Source: Mixophyes australis
Lineage: Eukaryota > Chordata > Amphibia > Anura > Limnodynastidae
DNA: 64,000 nucleotides
Assembly (NCBI GenBank): GCA_036250195.1
Contig: JAVHZZ010000003.1
Location: 329,578,194-329,642,193, forward strand
Reading direction: 5' to 3'
Shown: positions 22,919-34,869 of the stretch, one piece after another
Numbering within the stretch: position 1 is the stretch's first letter
How the letters are laid out: every line of letters starts with the position of its first letter
Notes under the pieces: model-generated
What the model saw: only the letters and a program-made list of their open reading frames with translations
The model's database searches: none
What the model was told of the DNA's origin: nothing
Position numbers and translations under genes: made by a program

Positions 22919-22990
22919 GGGGTATATTTACTAAACTGGGGGTTTGAAAAAGTGGAGATGTTGCCTATAGCAACCAATCAGAGAGCATTA
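22919..22990. mobile_element. Half of a foldback MITE
   Basis: It begins GGGGTATATTTACTAAACTG and continues through GGAGATGTTGCCTATAGC to AACCAATCAGA. It matches only the left arm of 12012-12187. Confidence 0.85.
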
Positions 22991-23849
22991 TAGACATATT
23001 TAGCCAAGTATAAACTACAGTTATTTTGTGAATAATGTTCAGCTAAATAATACACAGCCTTTGATAATATTACTGTTGAATAGAGACTTTACTTGCTCTT
23101 CAGCAGACTTCATCATGGAGGTCAAATTAGATTTATAAGTAATTATAAAAAAAATTGTAAATAGTTAAAAAATATTTGAAAGCCAATGAAGCTTAAATCG
23201 TACTCCTATTTATATTATCCTAATTGGTAAATGTTGCGTTTCCTTCGTTATATTTATTTTTTCCCTTTTGATAAAGCACATTCAAAGGGAGCTGTGCACA
23301 TTTGGCTGTCAAGGAGTGAAAATTGTTTATATCAACTCTTAGTCAATGTGATGTAATCGGTGTTATCATGTCATACACTCCACTGCACTAAACAGGCATA
23401 ATATGGCAACGAGTATGATTGCCCATGGAACTGATATTATACTTTAGCTTGTATTGTGTTTGGTGGCATGTGTACAGACAGATACAACTGAGGAGTGAGA
23501 AATGTAAAATAGACACAGATATGGATTAATAGTTCTGGAAAGAGATTAACCAGAGTGAGGGATTAGAAAGTCACAAAGGATGGTGAACAAGGAAAACAGG
23601 TAGGTTGATTTTCCTTGAAGAAAAATAAATGAAGTTGAGAGGTGTCACACCTGACATCTGTCTCACATCATGAACTCTGATCTTGTGACCTAAGGTTAAG
23701 AATATATTGATGATTCAGTATTACCCAGATGGATGGAGGCTGATCCTGCACCTCTAAGGTGGCCCCGTACTATATTCACATTTGGTCGTTTTTGTACTAT
23801 GGACAAACGTCATCTTGTGTGTAATAGCTATATTGTGTGACTGTAATGT
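22991..23849. other. No gene seen
   Basis: The sequence is unrecognised. Confidence 0.4.
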
Positions 23850-23857
23850 GCATAAAC

Positions 23858-24456
23858 TAGAGATGCTCAGGTTCAGTTTTCTGAAAACCAAGCCCACCCG
23901 AACTTAGGGTATCTGAGTAGGCTCGCAAGCTGGCTTGGTACTTTCGCGTGTTCTCGGATCTGAATGGAGGCAAAACGTCATGCTGCGTTGTTGGATCTCG
24001 CAGGTTTTGGATTCCGCAAGTACCTCCCTTCCCAGGAGTTCCAGTGCCATTGCTCATACAGAAACAGGGGTAGCAGTGTTCTTGTCACTCTCCAGTCTCC
24101 AGTGACATTGCTCAGTGCCATTGCTCACACAGAAACAGGGGTAGCAGTGTTCTTGTCACTCTCCAGTCTCCAGTGCCATTGATCAGTGCCATTGTTCATA
24201 CAGAAACAGGAGGGGTAGCAGTGTTCTTGTCACTTGACAAAAATTGCCTGAAAATGACTGGAAAATAATGTTATTGGGGTTAATAATAATGTAGGAAGAA
24301 AGAAAAGAGCCAAATTATGTGATTTTAGAAAAAAAGAGATTTTAGAAAAAAAATAGGGATCCAAAACCAAAACACACGAACGCGGTTTTGCCAAAACCAA
24401 AACACGAAGTTAATCCAGATCCAAAACCAAAACACGGGGGTCAGGGAACATCTCTA
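23858..24456 (+). mobile_element. 599-bp non-autonomous hAT element
   Basis: Termini are TAGAGATGCTCAGG and GGGAACATCTCTA. It is flanked by a perfect 8-bp target-site duplication GCATAAAC (23850-23857 and 24457-24464). The interior carries three copies of a ~60-bp block (CCATTGCTCAYACAGAAACAGG, then GGTAGCAGTGTTCTTGTCAC). The 3' part has the CCAAAACCAAAACAC motifs typical of this family. No transposase is present. Confidence 0.95.
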
Positions 24457-24464
24457 GCATAAAC

Positions 24465-26150
24465 CAATACAATGAAATAACCCCATATAACATAGGGCCA
24501 GTGTTACTTCATCGGCAACTTATCTAGTGTCCCTAGTGTCTTAAAAGAGCAAAAGTGTGCTGTATCATGGGCAGAATGGGGCTTCCATAAAACGTGTGCT
24601 AGCCTTAGTAATGCTTTTGTTTTTGCACAGAGTGGAAAAATAAGACTTCGTCTTGTAGTACAAGATATTGTAAAGATTTTGAAAAAGGTGGACAGTGTCT
24701 ACCTCTGAGATAGTCAAATTCAGGTCTTGGCCATACCTATAAGCGGGATTCCTTCTGCACCATCTATGTGCAATTTATACAGGGAAGTAGAGTTATATGT
24801 GCACATAATGTAAATGTCAATAATAATAATAATAAAAAAACATATGAAGATTGATATGTGCAGCGCTGTTGTACCGTTATTCTTGTGACCTAATTAAGAC
24901 ATACATGAGGCTCAAATGAGTAACATGTTAAAAGAGGAAACAAATGTTTGTTGTACAGAAGTGATAGTAAGCAATACTGTAAGTCAGCATATTTACCACT
25001 CCTACAATGGATCTCAATCCCACTAAATGGAATAACATGTTATCTGTGCAGTCAAATATCAAAAAGCAGAATAGGAATGGGTATATATACCTGGCAGAGA
25101 AAGAGGTGCATTGTACATTAAAAATGAATCTGTTCCTCCTCATTGTTACTACTTTGTAAATGATCCCCTATGGGACAGACACAAAAGGTCTATTTATTAA
25201 TAACATGCAGTGAAAATCAATAAACATGGTTGCAAAGTGCAGCAATGCATAATGAACACTGCTGTAATTCGTTGTGCCGACATTGCAAAGGTTTTCTTCT
25301 GTTCACAGGCAGCCTACCGCTGCCGGCGAATGGAGAGCGTGCTGTGCGCATAGAGCTTTCTCCCAGGAGCGATCCAGAGAAGTCAGAGAGGCTTCGGCTG
25401 GATCTCATTTTAAAAGACAGATGACAGGTAATGTAGCTTAATCAATTACCTAATGCTACTGTCCCCGTAGAGGTCTTATGAGGATACCGGTAAGTGCCGG
25501 TAATTAGGTTAATACTACATCTATGATTTCTCTTGCGCTAACCCTTTAATAAATAAGAAAAAGTGGTGAAAGAACCTTTTTCCAGCATCTACAGCTGTAT
25601 TTGGCTCTTCACCGCTTGTTAAATAGATCCCAGAGATTGCAGTCTACTTAATGATGAACTTTGCAGGTAGATCTATTAACAGGTTACAAAAGCTGCAGAA
25701 AATCATACAAGTATATTATTATGCATGTATCTTCCAAGAGTCACATTATATATAAATGGGAAATAAATAAATAATGTTTCCTTTTATTTATTTACTTATG
25801 TATATATTTATCCCAAGACACTGGGTAGCCTTTACATAAATCAGTACATGGAGGCCACATACAACTATGTCAGTACAAGAAGTAGATTGGTTCAGGACAT
25901 ACTTACATAACAAATTGTATTAATTAGTAGGGAGAAGCTAGATTAGATACGTAAGGATTGTAAATGAAATTGACATCAGTAAAATCATGTGTTTTTAATT
26001 GTCATATTCACTATGGTCAGGTGTCATACAAAAAAGGTTTGATTGCAATAAGAGAATAATCCCCAAAAACAGTGATCATTCTGACTATGCAGAGTGAGAA
26101 CAAAGGCTATATAGTTAAATATAACATGAGCTATTATAGAAGTTATTAAC
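24465..26150. other. No gene seen
   Basis: A possible small repeat spans 25190-25670, bounded by TCTATTTATTAATAAC and TAGATCTATTAACAGG. It is not confirmed by a second copy. Confidence 0.4.
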
Positions 26151-26154
26151 TTAT

Positions 26155-26300
26155 TTTACCCGTTGTGTAAAAGTAGTACATTTAATGGTACATGCACAGC
26201 TTGTCACATGTCCATGAGTGCTGCATGCCATGGCTAAGATACCCAAACATAGCAAATTCCCATCTGAGATGTGTTTCTGCATCATTGCATAGATCAGAAA
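26155..26300 (-). repeat. Diverged direct repeat, copy 1 (possible retroviral LTR piece)
   Basis: It shares TAATGGTACRTRCACAGCTTGT and, further along, CCAAACATAG with 28095-28250 in the same orientation. The two copies flank the retroviral pol debris at 26766-27340. Confidence 0.5.
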
Positions 26301-26765
26301 CGCAATCATCAAACGAAACAAATCCAAGAACCAGACAGGGCAAATCCCAATATAACATTTGAGAACTGCTGCTGTTTCAAGGAAAGCTTTTTGGCATAAC
26401 ATATGATAAGGCTGACAAAAGATATTCCAAAGTTGTCATCAGAGCCAGCCATCCCGCATGTGGCAGCATCAGCACCGATGAATTTAGCAGGAGTGTCAAT
26501 GTGCCAGCTGGTATCATTGGTCTGCAATTCCTTCAGTTCAAAGCGGAACTCATCAAGTTATATATAGAGAAATAACATAATGGCAAAGGTAGAGTGACTG
26601 CCCTGGTCCCAATATCAGTGTTTGAACTTTTATTCTGTGATAATTTTGGACCTTAGTATTGTTCCCATGCTCTACACAATTGAAGCTTATCTTGAGACTA
26701 TTATGTCCTTTGTAGGCTAAATGTTTCAGCAAGGTAATTGTGTCTATCTGCACAAATCTGTGTTT

Positions 26766-27014
26766 TCAGCTGGCTTCTTCACGGAGCGATAGTGTGTTGA
26801 TTGGGCTGCATGTGGGTATGATCCCTCCTTGTTGAAGGAGATCCTGGACAACTGGAGCAATACTTTGCTGAGTGGCTGGCCTCAGTGGATATTGAGGTAA
26901 CTGAGACGAGCGCTTACATGATTCTACAGGGAGGAAGGAACTGGGCATCTTCAAGAGGTTAGCTGCAATGGGAATGGGGGAAAACAGCTGCAGACTATGA
27001 AGAGAGAATATCAT
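26766..27014 (-). pseudogene. Endogenous retrovirus, N-terminal reverse-transcriptase fragment
   Basis: On the minus strand an 82-codon open stretch ends in a stop. Its middle carries the order characteristic of the start of retroviral reverse transcriptase: a QLPQYPLRP motif, a run of about 20 residues leading to a DLLQQGG motif, then IIPTCSPINT. This is the gamma/epsilon-retrovirus-like pattern of Q-Y-P...L..G.I.P..SP.NT. The fingers and palm domains that should follow are absent, so the pol gene is truncated as well as out of context. It follows the protease fragment at about 27200-27340 with a short gap. It is an old, non-functional copy. Confidence 0.75.
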
Positions 27015-27199
27015 TAGCTAAATCAGCAGATATTTTGAAAAACACCCTATCATGGGTATAATAAATGATGCAACCAATCTACATATTATGTCCCTTCTCA
27101 TCAGATTCATGTGTGATGAGAGTAGGAATCCGTGTTTCATTGTGAGTGGTCCTAATGGGACTGGAACAGGCTGCATATACTGCAAGGTTTGTGTTTATC

Positions 27200-27340
27200 T
27201 GGGGAATTATTTTCCCGACAAGGGAATTTGGAGAAAATAATGGTTCCTAAAGACCAATTTTATGGCTCCAGTATCAATTAGTAAATCAACCAATTGGGTA
27301 CCATTTTTGCATTTAATAACTGGTTCTCAGTCTGTATCAG
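27200..27340 (-). pseudogene. Endogenous retrovirus, protease fragment
   Basis: The minus-strand frame contains the aspartic protease active-site motif LIDTGA, encoded at 27264-27281. Before it lies EPVIKCKNGTQLVD, as at the start of retroviral proteases. In intact viruses this enzyme cleaves Gag-Pol. Here an in-frame stop lies just before the EPV segment, and the flap and second half are not readable. A degenerate nucleocapsid-like stretch may lie at 27400-27560 on the same strand. The reverse-transcriptase fragment follows downstream at 26766-27014. Confidence 0.7.
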
Positions 27341-27779
27341 GCATGATCAGGGGAATAACAGAAAGTGGGTTTATCTGCAACAACATCTACTGATTTTGCT
27401 GTTTGCTATCTGATGCTGGCATTGCAAATTGATTTCTTAATCATTTGGAGCACTGGTATCAAGTTTTCAACACTAATAACAACATCTATATGCTTTAGGC
27501 ACATTAGATGGTCCTGTCTCTTATGAGGCATTCCCTACCTCCACATCATCTTGGTGCTGCACAGAATGCATTTGTAGGTTCATTATTGTGGTCGTTACCC
27601 TAGGCTTAGAGGCTAGTTTTATATTTCACATCTCATTTCATGGCCAAGTATCCTAAATATAATGGACAATTAGTCTACATATAATAAAAATCTATTATAA
27701 TGAGGTAGCAGAAAGGCAGGGAAATCACTTTGTGTCTCTCAAATTAGCTGAGCACGTCAAGTAGTTATATATTTACTAA

Positions 27780-27955
27780 CCTTTATTTATATAGCACCAA
27801 ACGACTACTCAGTGCTTTACAGTGAATGTTTAATCATCCACATACAGACAACCTTCCAGTATGTTTCTCCTCTTGCGGGAGGAAACATGCAAATATAGGG
27901 AGAATACACAACCTTCACACAAATAGTGTCCCAGCAATGTTCCACCATCTTTATC
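27780..27955 (-). mobile_element. Highly diverged V-SINE, minus strand
   Basis: The minus-strand order is a TATTCTCCCTATATTTGCATG segment, GTTTCCTCCCGCAAGAGG, AACATACTGGAAGG, then GTAAAGCACTGAGTAG and TATATAAATAAAG. This is the V-SINE centre and tail with many substitutions. Confidence 0.65.
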
Positions 27956-28094
27956 ATGTATTTATGCCCTCAGATTCATATTCTGAAATGTAATAAATGA
28001 TATTCATACAAATTTAAAAGGCAGACCATCATAGATTAATCTATGCAATCAGAACTAAAACTATATAGTTACAAATAACATAAGTGAACATAGT

Positions 28095-28250
28095 AGATAA
28101 TTTATTTAACCAAGTTTGTAAAGTCAGTGGTTATAATGGTACGTACACAGCTTGTGCTGAGTGCAGAGGTGCACGCTGCATATAATCATGCCATGACTGA
28201 ATAAGCCAAACATAGACATTTCTGGGCTCTGATTGGCATGTACGAGGTAT
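28095..28250 (-). repeat. Diverged direct repeat, copy 2
   Basis: It is the partner of 26155-26300. The best conserved part is TAATGGTACGTACACAGCTTGT at 28134-28155. Confidence 0.5.
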
Positions 28251-28282
28251 GTCTGAGTCACTGAGTTATTCCTGTTCCAACA

Positions 28283-28405
28283 CAATAATCATCATCATTT
28301 ATTTCTATAGCGCCACTAATTCCGCAGCGCCATATAGATAATATCTGTTATTCACATCAGTCCCTGCCTCATTGGAGCTTACAATCTAAATTCCTTAACA
28401 TATAC
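28283..28405 (-). mobile_element. V-SINE 3' fragment, minus strand
   Basis: Plus-strand ATCATCATCATTTATTT is followed by TAGCGCCACTAATTCCGCAG, CAGTCCCTGCCTCATTGGAG and TTACAATCTAAATTCC. This is the inverse of the V-SINE tail. Confidence 0.88.
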
Positions 28406-28954
28406 AGACTATTCAAATTATGAATAAAAACAGAATGCATGAAGTCTATGGAAACAGGTCTATTAGATTTCATTAACAGGACAGGATTACCCAGCTAGCT
28501 TAACAGGACACTGTATGGAGATGTTCTTATGGCACCTGGCATCAGAGATAGCCTTACTGGACTTAGTTCATTATTATTTGGTGGCTCAGTTGGCATATGT
28601 TAGATGATGAGTCCATCTGGGCTAAAACAATCCTGTAATCGCTACAATTTGCCTGGACCAAAAAGTGGACACTTTTCAGGGTTAAACATTTGGGGGCATA
28701 TTTACAGATAGGGGACATTGATTCCAAATGTTGGAAGATACATTCTCCGCAACCAATAATATGTTGTTTGGACAGATACAATTGAGGCATACCCTGGAAG
28801 CACAGGTTAAGTTATCTGGATTTAGTATCCAGCACCCCTAGTTGGAGAGGTAATTAAGCACACTTAAAAAAGTACGGTGATGTTGCAAGCCAGGGATGGC
28901 TGCTTAGCTAGTGTGAAGTTCACTTTATCCATCTTTTCTCCCCCTCCACCTTTG

Positions 28955-30640
28955 TGTTGCTGTCACCTATCGTCACCATGGGCCTTTCTCCCAATCTTTG
29001 GATAATTTCACTGCCTTGCTTTCCCAATTTCTCTCTTCTGATCTTCCCATGATTATTATCAGTGATTTTATCATCCCTGCCAACTCTCCTATTACTACAG
29101 TTGCCTCTAAACTCCTAACTCGCATTTCTTCCTGAGGCTTCTCGTAATGGACTACTTCCACCACCCACCGTGATGGTCACTCCTTGGACCTAGTGTTCTC
29201 CCATCTCCAACTTCTCCAATTCTGTCTTACCACTTTCTGACCACAATCACCTTTCCATTACCTTTTCTCTTTTTTCCTCTTGCCACCCATCTCCCACCTA
29301 AAGTCGCTTGCACAGAGCGTCCCATCAACAGCATTGACCCCATCATCTTTGCATCTGCTCTTCGCTCCCATTTCTTCCCTATCTTGCCCCAATGCCGATG
29401 TCACTCTTTTCAACTTCTACTCTTCACTCTCTATTTCCCTTGACACTGCAGACCCAGCCATCCCTCCGTCTCTGCCAATCTAAACCCCAACCCTGGCACT
29501 CCTCTCTTACTCATCTCCTCCAAAAGTGCTCTCACTCCTCTGAACACCAATGGAGGAAATCACGCTCCATCGCTTTAATTTCTTCCTTTTCTCCTACTAT
29601 TCTGCACTATCACTTGTTAAACAAACCTATTTCACATCCCTCATCTCCTCCCTGTGCAATAAACCCCAACGTTTCTTTGCTACTATTAATACTCTATTGT
29701 GTCCTTCCCCACCTCCTCCTCCCTCGCCCATCAAGGCTCTTGACTTTACCACCTACATCAAAGACATGATTGACTCTATCCACAATGATATCTGCTCTCG
29801 CCAGACTCACCTCTTCCCACCTGTCCTCTCTATCACTCATTCTGCCACCCTTGGCTTCTGTACTGCTGTAATTGTGTCTGAGATCCTCACTCTTCCCTCC
29901 TCCTTTTTTTCCACAACTTGTCCTATTAACCCTGTCCCCTTCAAGTTCCTTCGCTCCCTCTCTCCCAATGCCAATCATCACCTTGCTCACTTCTTTACCC
30001 TCTCTCTCCACTGGTATCTTCCCCTCGGCTTTCAAGCATGCTCTAATCTCCGCTATTGTCAAGGAGCCCTCCCTTGACCCATCCTCTCTCTTCAACTATC
30101 GCCACATATCTCTACTTCCCCTTGCTTCTAAAATTCTCAAATGACTTGTCTTCAATCATCTGACTCACTTTCTCTCCTCCCACTCTCTTCTTGACCCTCT
30201 CCATCCCCTTAACTCAACTAAAACTGCACTTACTAAAGTAACAAATGACTTACTCTCAGCTAAGTCCAAAGATCACTTCTTACTTTTGGTACTCCTCGAC
30301 CTCTCTGCTGCTTTTGACACCATAGATTATTACCTTCTTCTCATCACCCTTCACTCCCTAGGTCTTTGCAAAACAGCTCTCTCCTGGATTGCCTCCTATC
30401 TCTCTAGCAGCTCTTTTAGCGTCTTGGCTTTCGGCTCTTCCTACCCATCTTCATCTCTCAATTGGAGTTCCGCAAGGCTCTGTCCTTGGCCCTTTGCTCT
30501 TCTCTCTCTACACTACTTCTCTCAGTGAACTTATTCAATCATTTGGCCCCCAATACCACCTCTTTGCTGATGACACGCAAATCTATCTTTTCTTCCGCTA
30601 CATCTCTCCCGCCTTCCTAACCCAAGTCCGAGCTAATAAT
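28955..30640 (+). pseudogene. L2-like LINE ORF2: endonuclease end and reverse transcriptase, decayed
   Basis: The plus strand reads as ORF2 of an L2/CR1-type non-LTR retrotransposon through several frameshifts and stops. In order: C-terminal half of the APE endonuclease (VAVTYRHHGPFSQSLDNF and THRDGHSLDLVFS, about 28958-29210); a linker with KQTYFTSLISSLCNKPQRF and a proline run (about 29620-29730); the early RT segment with FPSAFKHALISAIVKEPSLD (about 30010-30080); [12 protein letters not shown] (about 30292-30330); [16 protein letters not shown] (about 30465-30512); and the catalytic box [11 protein letters not shown] (about 30560-30592). Two stops interrupt the endonuclease. The thumb and C-terminal region are missing. 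The 3' tail follows at 30910. The N-terminal endonuclease half is lost by 5' truncation. Confidence 0.9.
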
Positions 30641-30909
30641 AATGCTCCACTAGATATACTATACTATAGATGTACTGTGTAAATGATGCAATGATATTAC
30701 AGACCTAGATGATAACAGTGAAAAAAAGTGTCTTTCTGAATGCTTAATCAGCAATCAGCACGTGAGCCAAATTTACCTAAGTTAAATGGATTCTCAGAAA
30801 CTACTATGACCCAGCAAGACTTAAAATAAGGGCACATTACAATCATTACCGTGACTCGTACTATTCTTATTTGGCATACTGGATGACATTGTTCCCACCA
30901 AATATGGAT

Positions 30910-30988
30910 GTAGTGTTTGTTCCCAATTGTAAAGCGCTACGGAATTTGCTGGCACTATATAAATAAATGTTGATGATGATGATGATAT
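30910..30988 (+). mobile_element. L2-like LINE 3' tail with (TGA)n
   Basis: AATTGTAAAGCGCTACGGAA is followed by TGCTGGCACTATATAAATAA and TGTTGATGATGATGATGAT. It is very close to the V-SINE tail at 43735-43792. It lies in the same orientation as, and 270 bp after, the RT fragment. Confidence 0.88.
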
Positions 30989-33388
30989 TGGTGTATTGAT
31001 GTTCTATACTCATAAAATGAAATTGTTGAATTAGAGATGCCCCATTCTCTCTTCACTTCAAATAAAGGCCCAACTAGTCAATTACTTCCTGTCCTTCTAG
31101 AAAAAGACATATGATTCGATAAATTATGCTGCCCTGGAAAGTTTATAAAGAGTCCAATACCATGTATACCTGAGAGAGACAGGTGCATGAGAGCCACATA
31201 TTGGGGATGAATGGGTGCCAAAGGTTATTAGTTTGTTTAAAATTTTTAAAAAATTAAAATACCTTTGAATATTTTACAATCGCTAGAATTAGGTATATGT
31301 GCAAGGTTATCTTTCAACATGGGGTAAGTGAAATTTGCAAAAATACGGCAATGTATGTCAAGTTTGTTACGTCCATCATTTGCAATAATGATTCTCCGAT
31401 GCAATTGCTGTGGTTCCAAAGCACATAGGATTTTTTTCACAAAGAATTATAGGACAAAGTTTGGCATGCATACGCTTGCGCCTGTTGGCACCAACACAAG
31501 CTTCTATCAGAACGCTCTGGTTCCAGAGGGTGAACAGTTTATACACTGTACACTTGTAAAAAGCAGTGATATCACAAAGATGCACAGTAACAGTATTAAG
31601 GTCCACATTCATAAATCAATGGTTTATGACCTCCTAAGAACTCGACGTGCCAATGGTAGATTCCTCTGGTCATTGTTCCTTGCAGTGGCCAGGTGTCCTT
31701 CCTCAGGCTCCCACCTCTAAACCTGTATAAACCGCTTCTTTTATGACATCTCTGGACTATTTGGTGTATGAAATGTGATATTATTAATAACTAGTGTTCA
31801 CAATGTGCGAACGCTACATAAATAATATCGGAAACGCTCTCATGCAATTGCGAACAGATTGATACCAAACTCAATGTAATTTAAATGTTGGAAACATTCA
31901 TTAGCCTCTTCACCACTTTATAGTTTATATTAAACGATAGAAAATAAGTTAAACATTTAAATGTTACAATAATAATTACATTGTGTATTAATCGCAACGC
32001 AACTGAGTGTAGTGTACAGAAGTTTTTAATTATTACCTTTGTCCAATTATTAAACTTCAACAAGCTATACAGTTAATGTATCTCTGTTCCATTTATTGAG
32101 TACAAATAAAGATTTTAAAATATGTCTGTCATTCTGCCTACTGATGCAAATAGAATGTTATTGCTATAGGCAACTGGCCTAATGAATAAACACCAGCCTA
32201 GTGTGCTTTATTTGTTCCCAAACTGAACTGTTGACTTCATAAAGGAACAGAAAAATGCTGTTTTAAGCTATTCTAAATGTAAACATGTGTTTTCACATGA
32301 TCCCTAAACATTGCCGTATGTTACAAAGCATGCTGTTGGAGGTAATGTGCTCGATAAAAGTCAGAGATCTTTTTCTTCTACATAATTAAGTTTATCACTA
32401 AGGATATGCAATACTTGATTTAGAGTTACAATACAGATATGGACATCTGGCTCAACTGGTAAATTTAATGCTTATATTTATTTAAACTATATCACGATTA
32501 CAGTTTTTTAAGCATAATTTTCATTTACTTTAGGACTTCTTTTTTCTTTTTTAAATGATGGAATACATTCCGCAGTGCAATGTTAAATGGCAGAATGGTG
32601 AGTATACGTTGTGAACCACTGTGCGCGTCCTACATTTGAAAGAGAGATTTTTAAAAAAATTGGTTCAACACCTTTCACATTTAAGCTCTTAGTTTTCCAC
32701 TATCACACCCAGACCCTAAGCTCCCATTTACATTCAGAGCATTTACTAACCACAATATTGTAATTATCCTTTCACTGCCTGTGTTAGTGCTTTAGACCAA
32801 TCTGTAAATCTGTTTTTGGTTTTCCACATTTTTGTTTAACAGAGTAGGTTAAACTACAGTATGGTGTGCAGTACAGCATACCATTAGCTTGGCAGATGAG
32901 GAAGGAAAATTACAACTGCTGTTACATAGTGTTATCATTAGCATATTTTACATGAGTTTGGAATGTGGGAAATGTGAGATTAAAATGTGTAAAATACTAT
33001 GAAACTGAAATAAAGTACCATAGACATGTTGGTGAGAGTCATTAGATAAGTACTTACAAAGCATGAATCCCTCTCACATGAGGTTAGAACTTAACTGAAA
33101 CAAATAACAAGACCAATATATGCCTAATAATTTATATTATTAAATAGGAACATTGTAATTACTGGAGGCAGGTGCACTTTAAGTTAAACTTTTGTGATAG
33201 TCACATCTTAAAGGGCAGGTTAATTGTAAGACATAACTGAACTACGTGCACTTACTGAGATATGTCCAGCATGATGTCTGTCCCATTTCTTGGAAGGTGA
33301 CTTTCAAAAACTGTTTGTAATACATTTCTTCTTTCTTGTATCACCTTTTAATGTGGAGGAAGAGAGGGAGCAATCTATATAAGACTGA
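30989..33388. other. No gene seen; unclassified repeat debris
   Basis: Around 31310-31740 a GC-moderate segment has open frames on both strands. On the minus strand it contains GCCTGAGGAAGGACACC, a motif often found near retroelement 3' ends. The family is not recognised. 31890-33380 is AT-rich and featureless. Confidence 0.4.
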
Positions 33389-33559
33389 GGGGTAACTTTA
33401 TTAAGCTGCGAGTTTCTGGCGGCTTTGAAAAATGGAGATGTTAGTTATCATTTATTTAGTGCATTCTACAAAATGATAGCTAGAATCTGATAGGTTGCTA
33501 TAAGCAACATCTCCACTTTTCAAACGCGCCAGAAACTCGCAGCTTGATAAATTTACCCC
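33389..33559. mobile_element. 171-bp foldback MITE
   Basis: Ends are GGGGTAACTTTATTAAGCTG and CAGCTTGATAAATTTACCCC. The arms include GCGAGTTTCTGGCG and its inverse. The centre (ATCATTTATTTAGTGCA, ACAAAATGATAGCTAGAATC) is shared with 12012-12187 although the outer arms differ. Confidence 0.92.
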
Positions 33560-33725
33560 TAAAACTTCACAGGTATAAGTGATTGGCTTATATTGATTAA
33601 TATGTTCCATCCACTATTAAAGGATTACCATCCGCTCTCACCATTAAATCAAAAGCCAGCCTCCACCCCTATAACAGTAAGAGCCCTTTCCCCACACTTA
33701 AATTCTTTTTCCAACTCTGCATATT

Positions 33726-34130
33726 TCAAGGGCAGACTCTTCTGTCTTCCTTTCGTTTCCTGCACATGTCATGTGGTACGTGCCGCATTTGTGTTAGGCT
33801 GTCGTTGGAGGAGATGGGGGAAAGATATAACAGTGGAGAAGGACGGGGGGCTGAACAGATCTGCAGCACCAAAGTGACTGGCCAAGGGCAGGACCAGTCT
33901 ATTTGTGAGACTACGACATAGGAGGGAGGGTTTTCAGGCAACTGGAAACGCCCCCTAAGTGCGCACCTGGTATTGAAGTGAGCGAATGGGAGTATAGGAA
34001 TCATAAGCTGCTTCAAGTATCTAGGACCTTGATTATGTAGGACTTTGAATGTCAATAATGTTTGCCATTAACAGGCAGCCAGTAAATGGAATGGGTTTGT
34101 TATGTGGCAGTAATGGGGCCAGTTAGTCAA
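33726..34130 (-). pseudogene. LINE ORF2 C-terminal remnant, minus strand
   Basis: The minus strand reads IYWLPVNGKHY, then a frameshift to LLTFKVLHNQGPRYLKQLM and later CALRGRFQLPENPP. This is the C-terminal region found after the RT domain of L2/Rex/CR1-type ORF2 proteins, where the pattern is HWLPV...LTFKALHxxxPxYLxxL. An in-frame stop follows KHY in one frame. No RT core is present upstream. The neighbouring CCHC-knuckle ORF has the same orientation but probably comes from a different element. Confidence 0.6.
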
Positions 34131-34159
34131 CAGCCTGGCTGGTGTAATTTGTACCAAAT

Positions 34160-34530
34160 GCAAGCAGGGAGGTGGGAAGAGAAGGGGTGGAAGGTTCTTA
34201 CCCACTCGTGGCAGGAGCTTCTGCTGCTTCCTCTGGGCTGGCTTGTGCTGCAGGGCAGGAACAAGTCCACTTTCCAGGAGGCTTTTCCCGCCAGCTGCAG
34301 CGTAGGTTCTGGCCCTCTGGGGGCAGTCCTGGTAGATATGGCTGGCCAGGCCACAGAGATTGCAGGATATCTTTCTTGGGCAGTCATTGGTCTCATGCCC
34401 TGCCACTCTGCAGTTCCTGCAGGCTGAAACTTTGCAGGATCTCCACACGTGGTCAGCTTCCCCGCAGATCCTGCAGTTCCTAGGCTGATCAGCGTAGTGA
34501 GGAAGGCCTGCAGAGCCAGGGAAAAGCTAG
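34160..34530 (-). pseudogene. Three-CCHC zinc-knuckle ORF (retrotransposon ORF1-like) fragment
   Basis: One minus-strand frame runs from after a TAG near 34530 to 34068. It opens with FPGSAGLPHYADQPRN and then three tandem CX2CX4HX4C knuckles: CRICGEADHVWRSC (34475-34434), CRNCRVAGHETNDC (34421-34380) and CNLCGLASHIYQDC (34364-34323). A basic, Gln/Lys-rich segment follows. Knuckles of this kind bind nucleic acid in Gag and in ORF1 of Tx1-type LINEs, and also in frog ZCCHC3-like proteins. All nine Cys and three His are intact, so decay is limited here, but the N-terminal part is missing. The tail beyond about 34160 is not recognisable. Confidence 0.7.
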
Positions 34531-34709
34531 CATCAACTAGTATAACTAGGGCTATATTATCTTTATTATCTTTATGTCTCCTCCAAATTGCAGTTTTTGA
34601 GGGTAAATCATACTTGCTTACTCTTCTTCAATTTCAGGGAGTCCAGGACAGCAGCATTATCCCGGAAACGATAAAGGCAGAACTTAATGACGCAATTTTG
34701 CGCCATTAA

Positions 34710-34869
34710 ACCTGGCCCCCTGCTGTGACATGTTGTGATTTTTGGAATTCCCTAGCAAGGGGTGGGGCTATAGTGATGCAATAGTGTCACCACACCCCTA
34801 CCTAACCCCTGTCATGTGACCTCTTCTCCATATCTTCCAAAGGAGATGTTTGTAAAGTTGGCAAGTATG
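34710..34869. mobile_element. Partial MITE ending AAAGTTGGCAAGTATG
   Basis: The right terminus matches the inverse of CATACTTGCCAACTTT seen in the family at 50736 and 37186. The left end is not clear. Confidence 0.5.

Noticed and set aside
26309..26527. Retroviral envelope fragment
   Set aside because: It is downstream of the RT fragment on the same strand, but I see no defining envelope motif, so the call is not supported.
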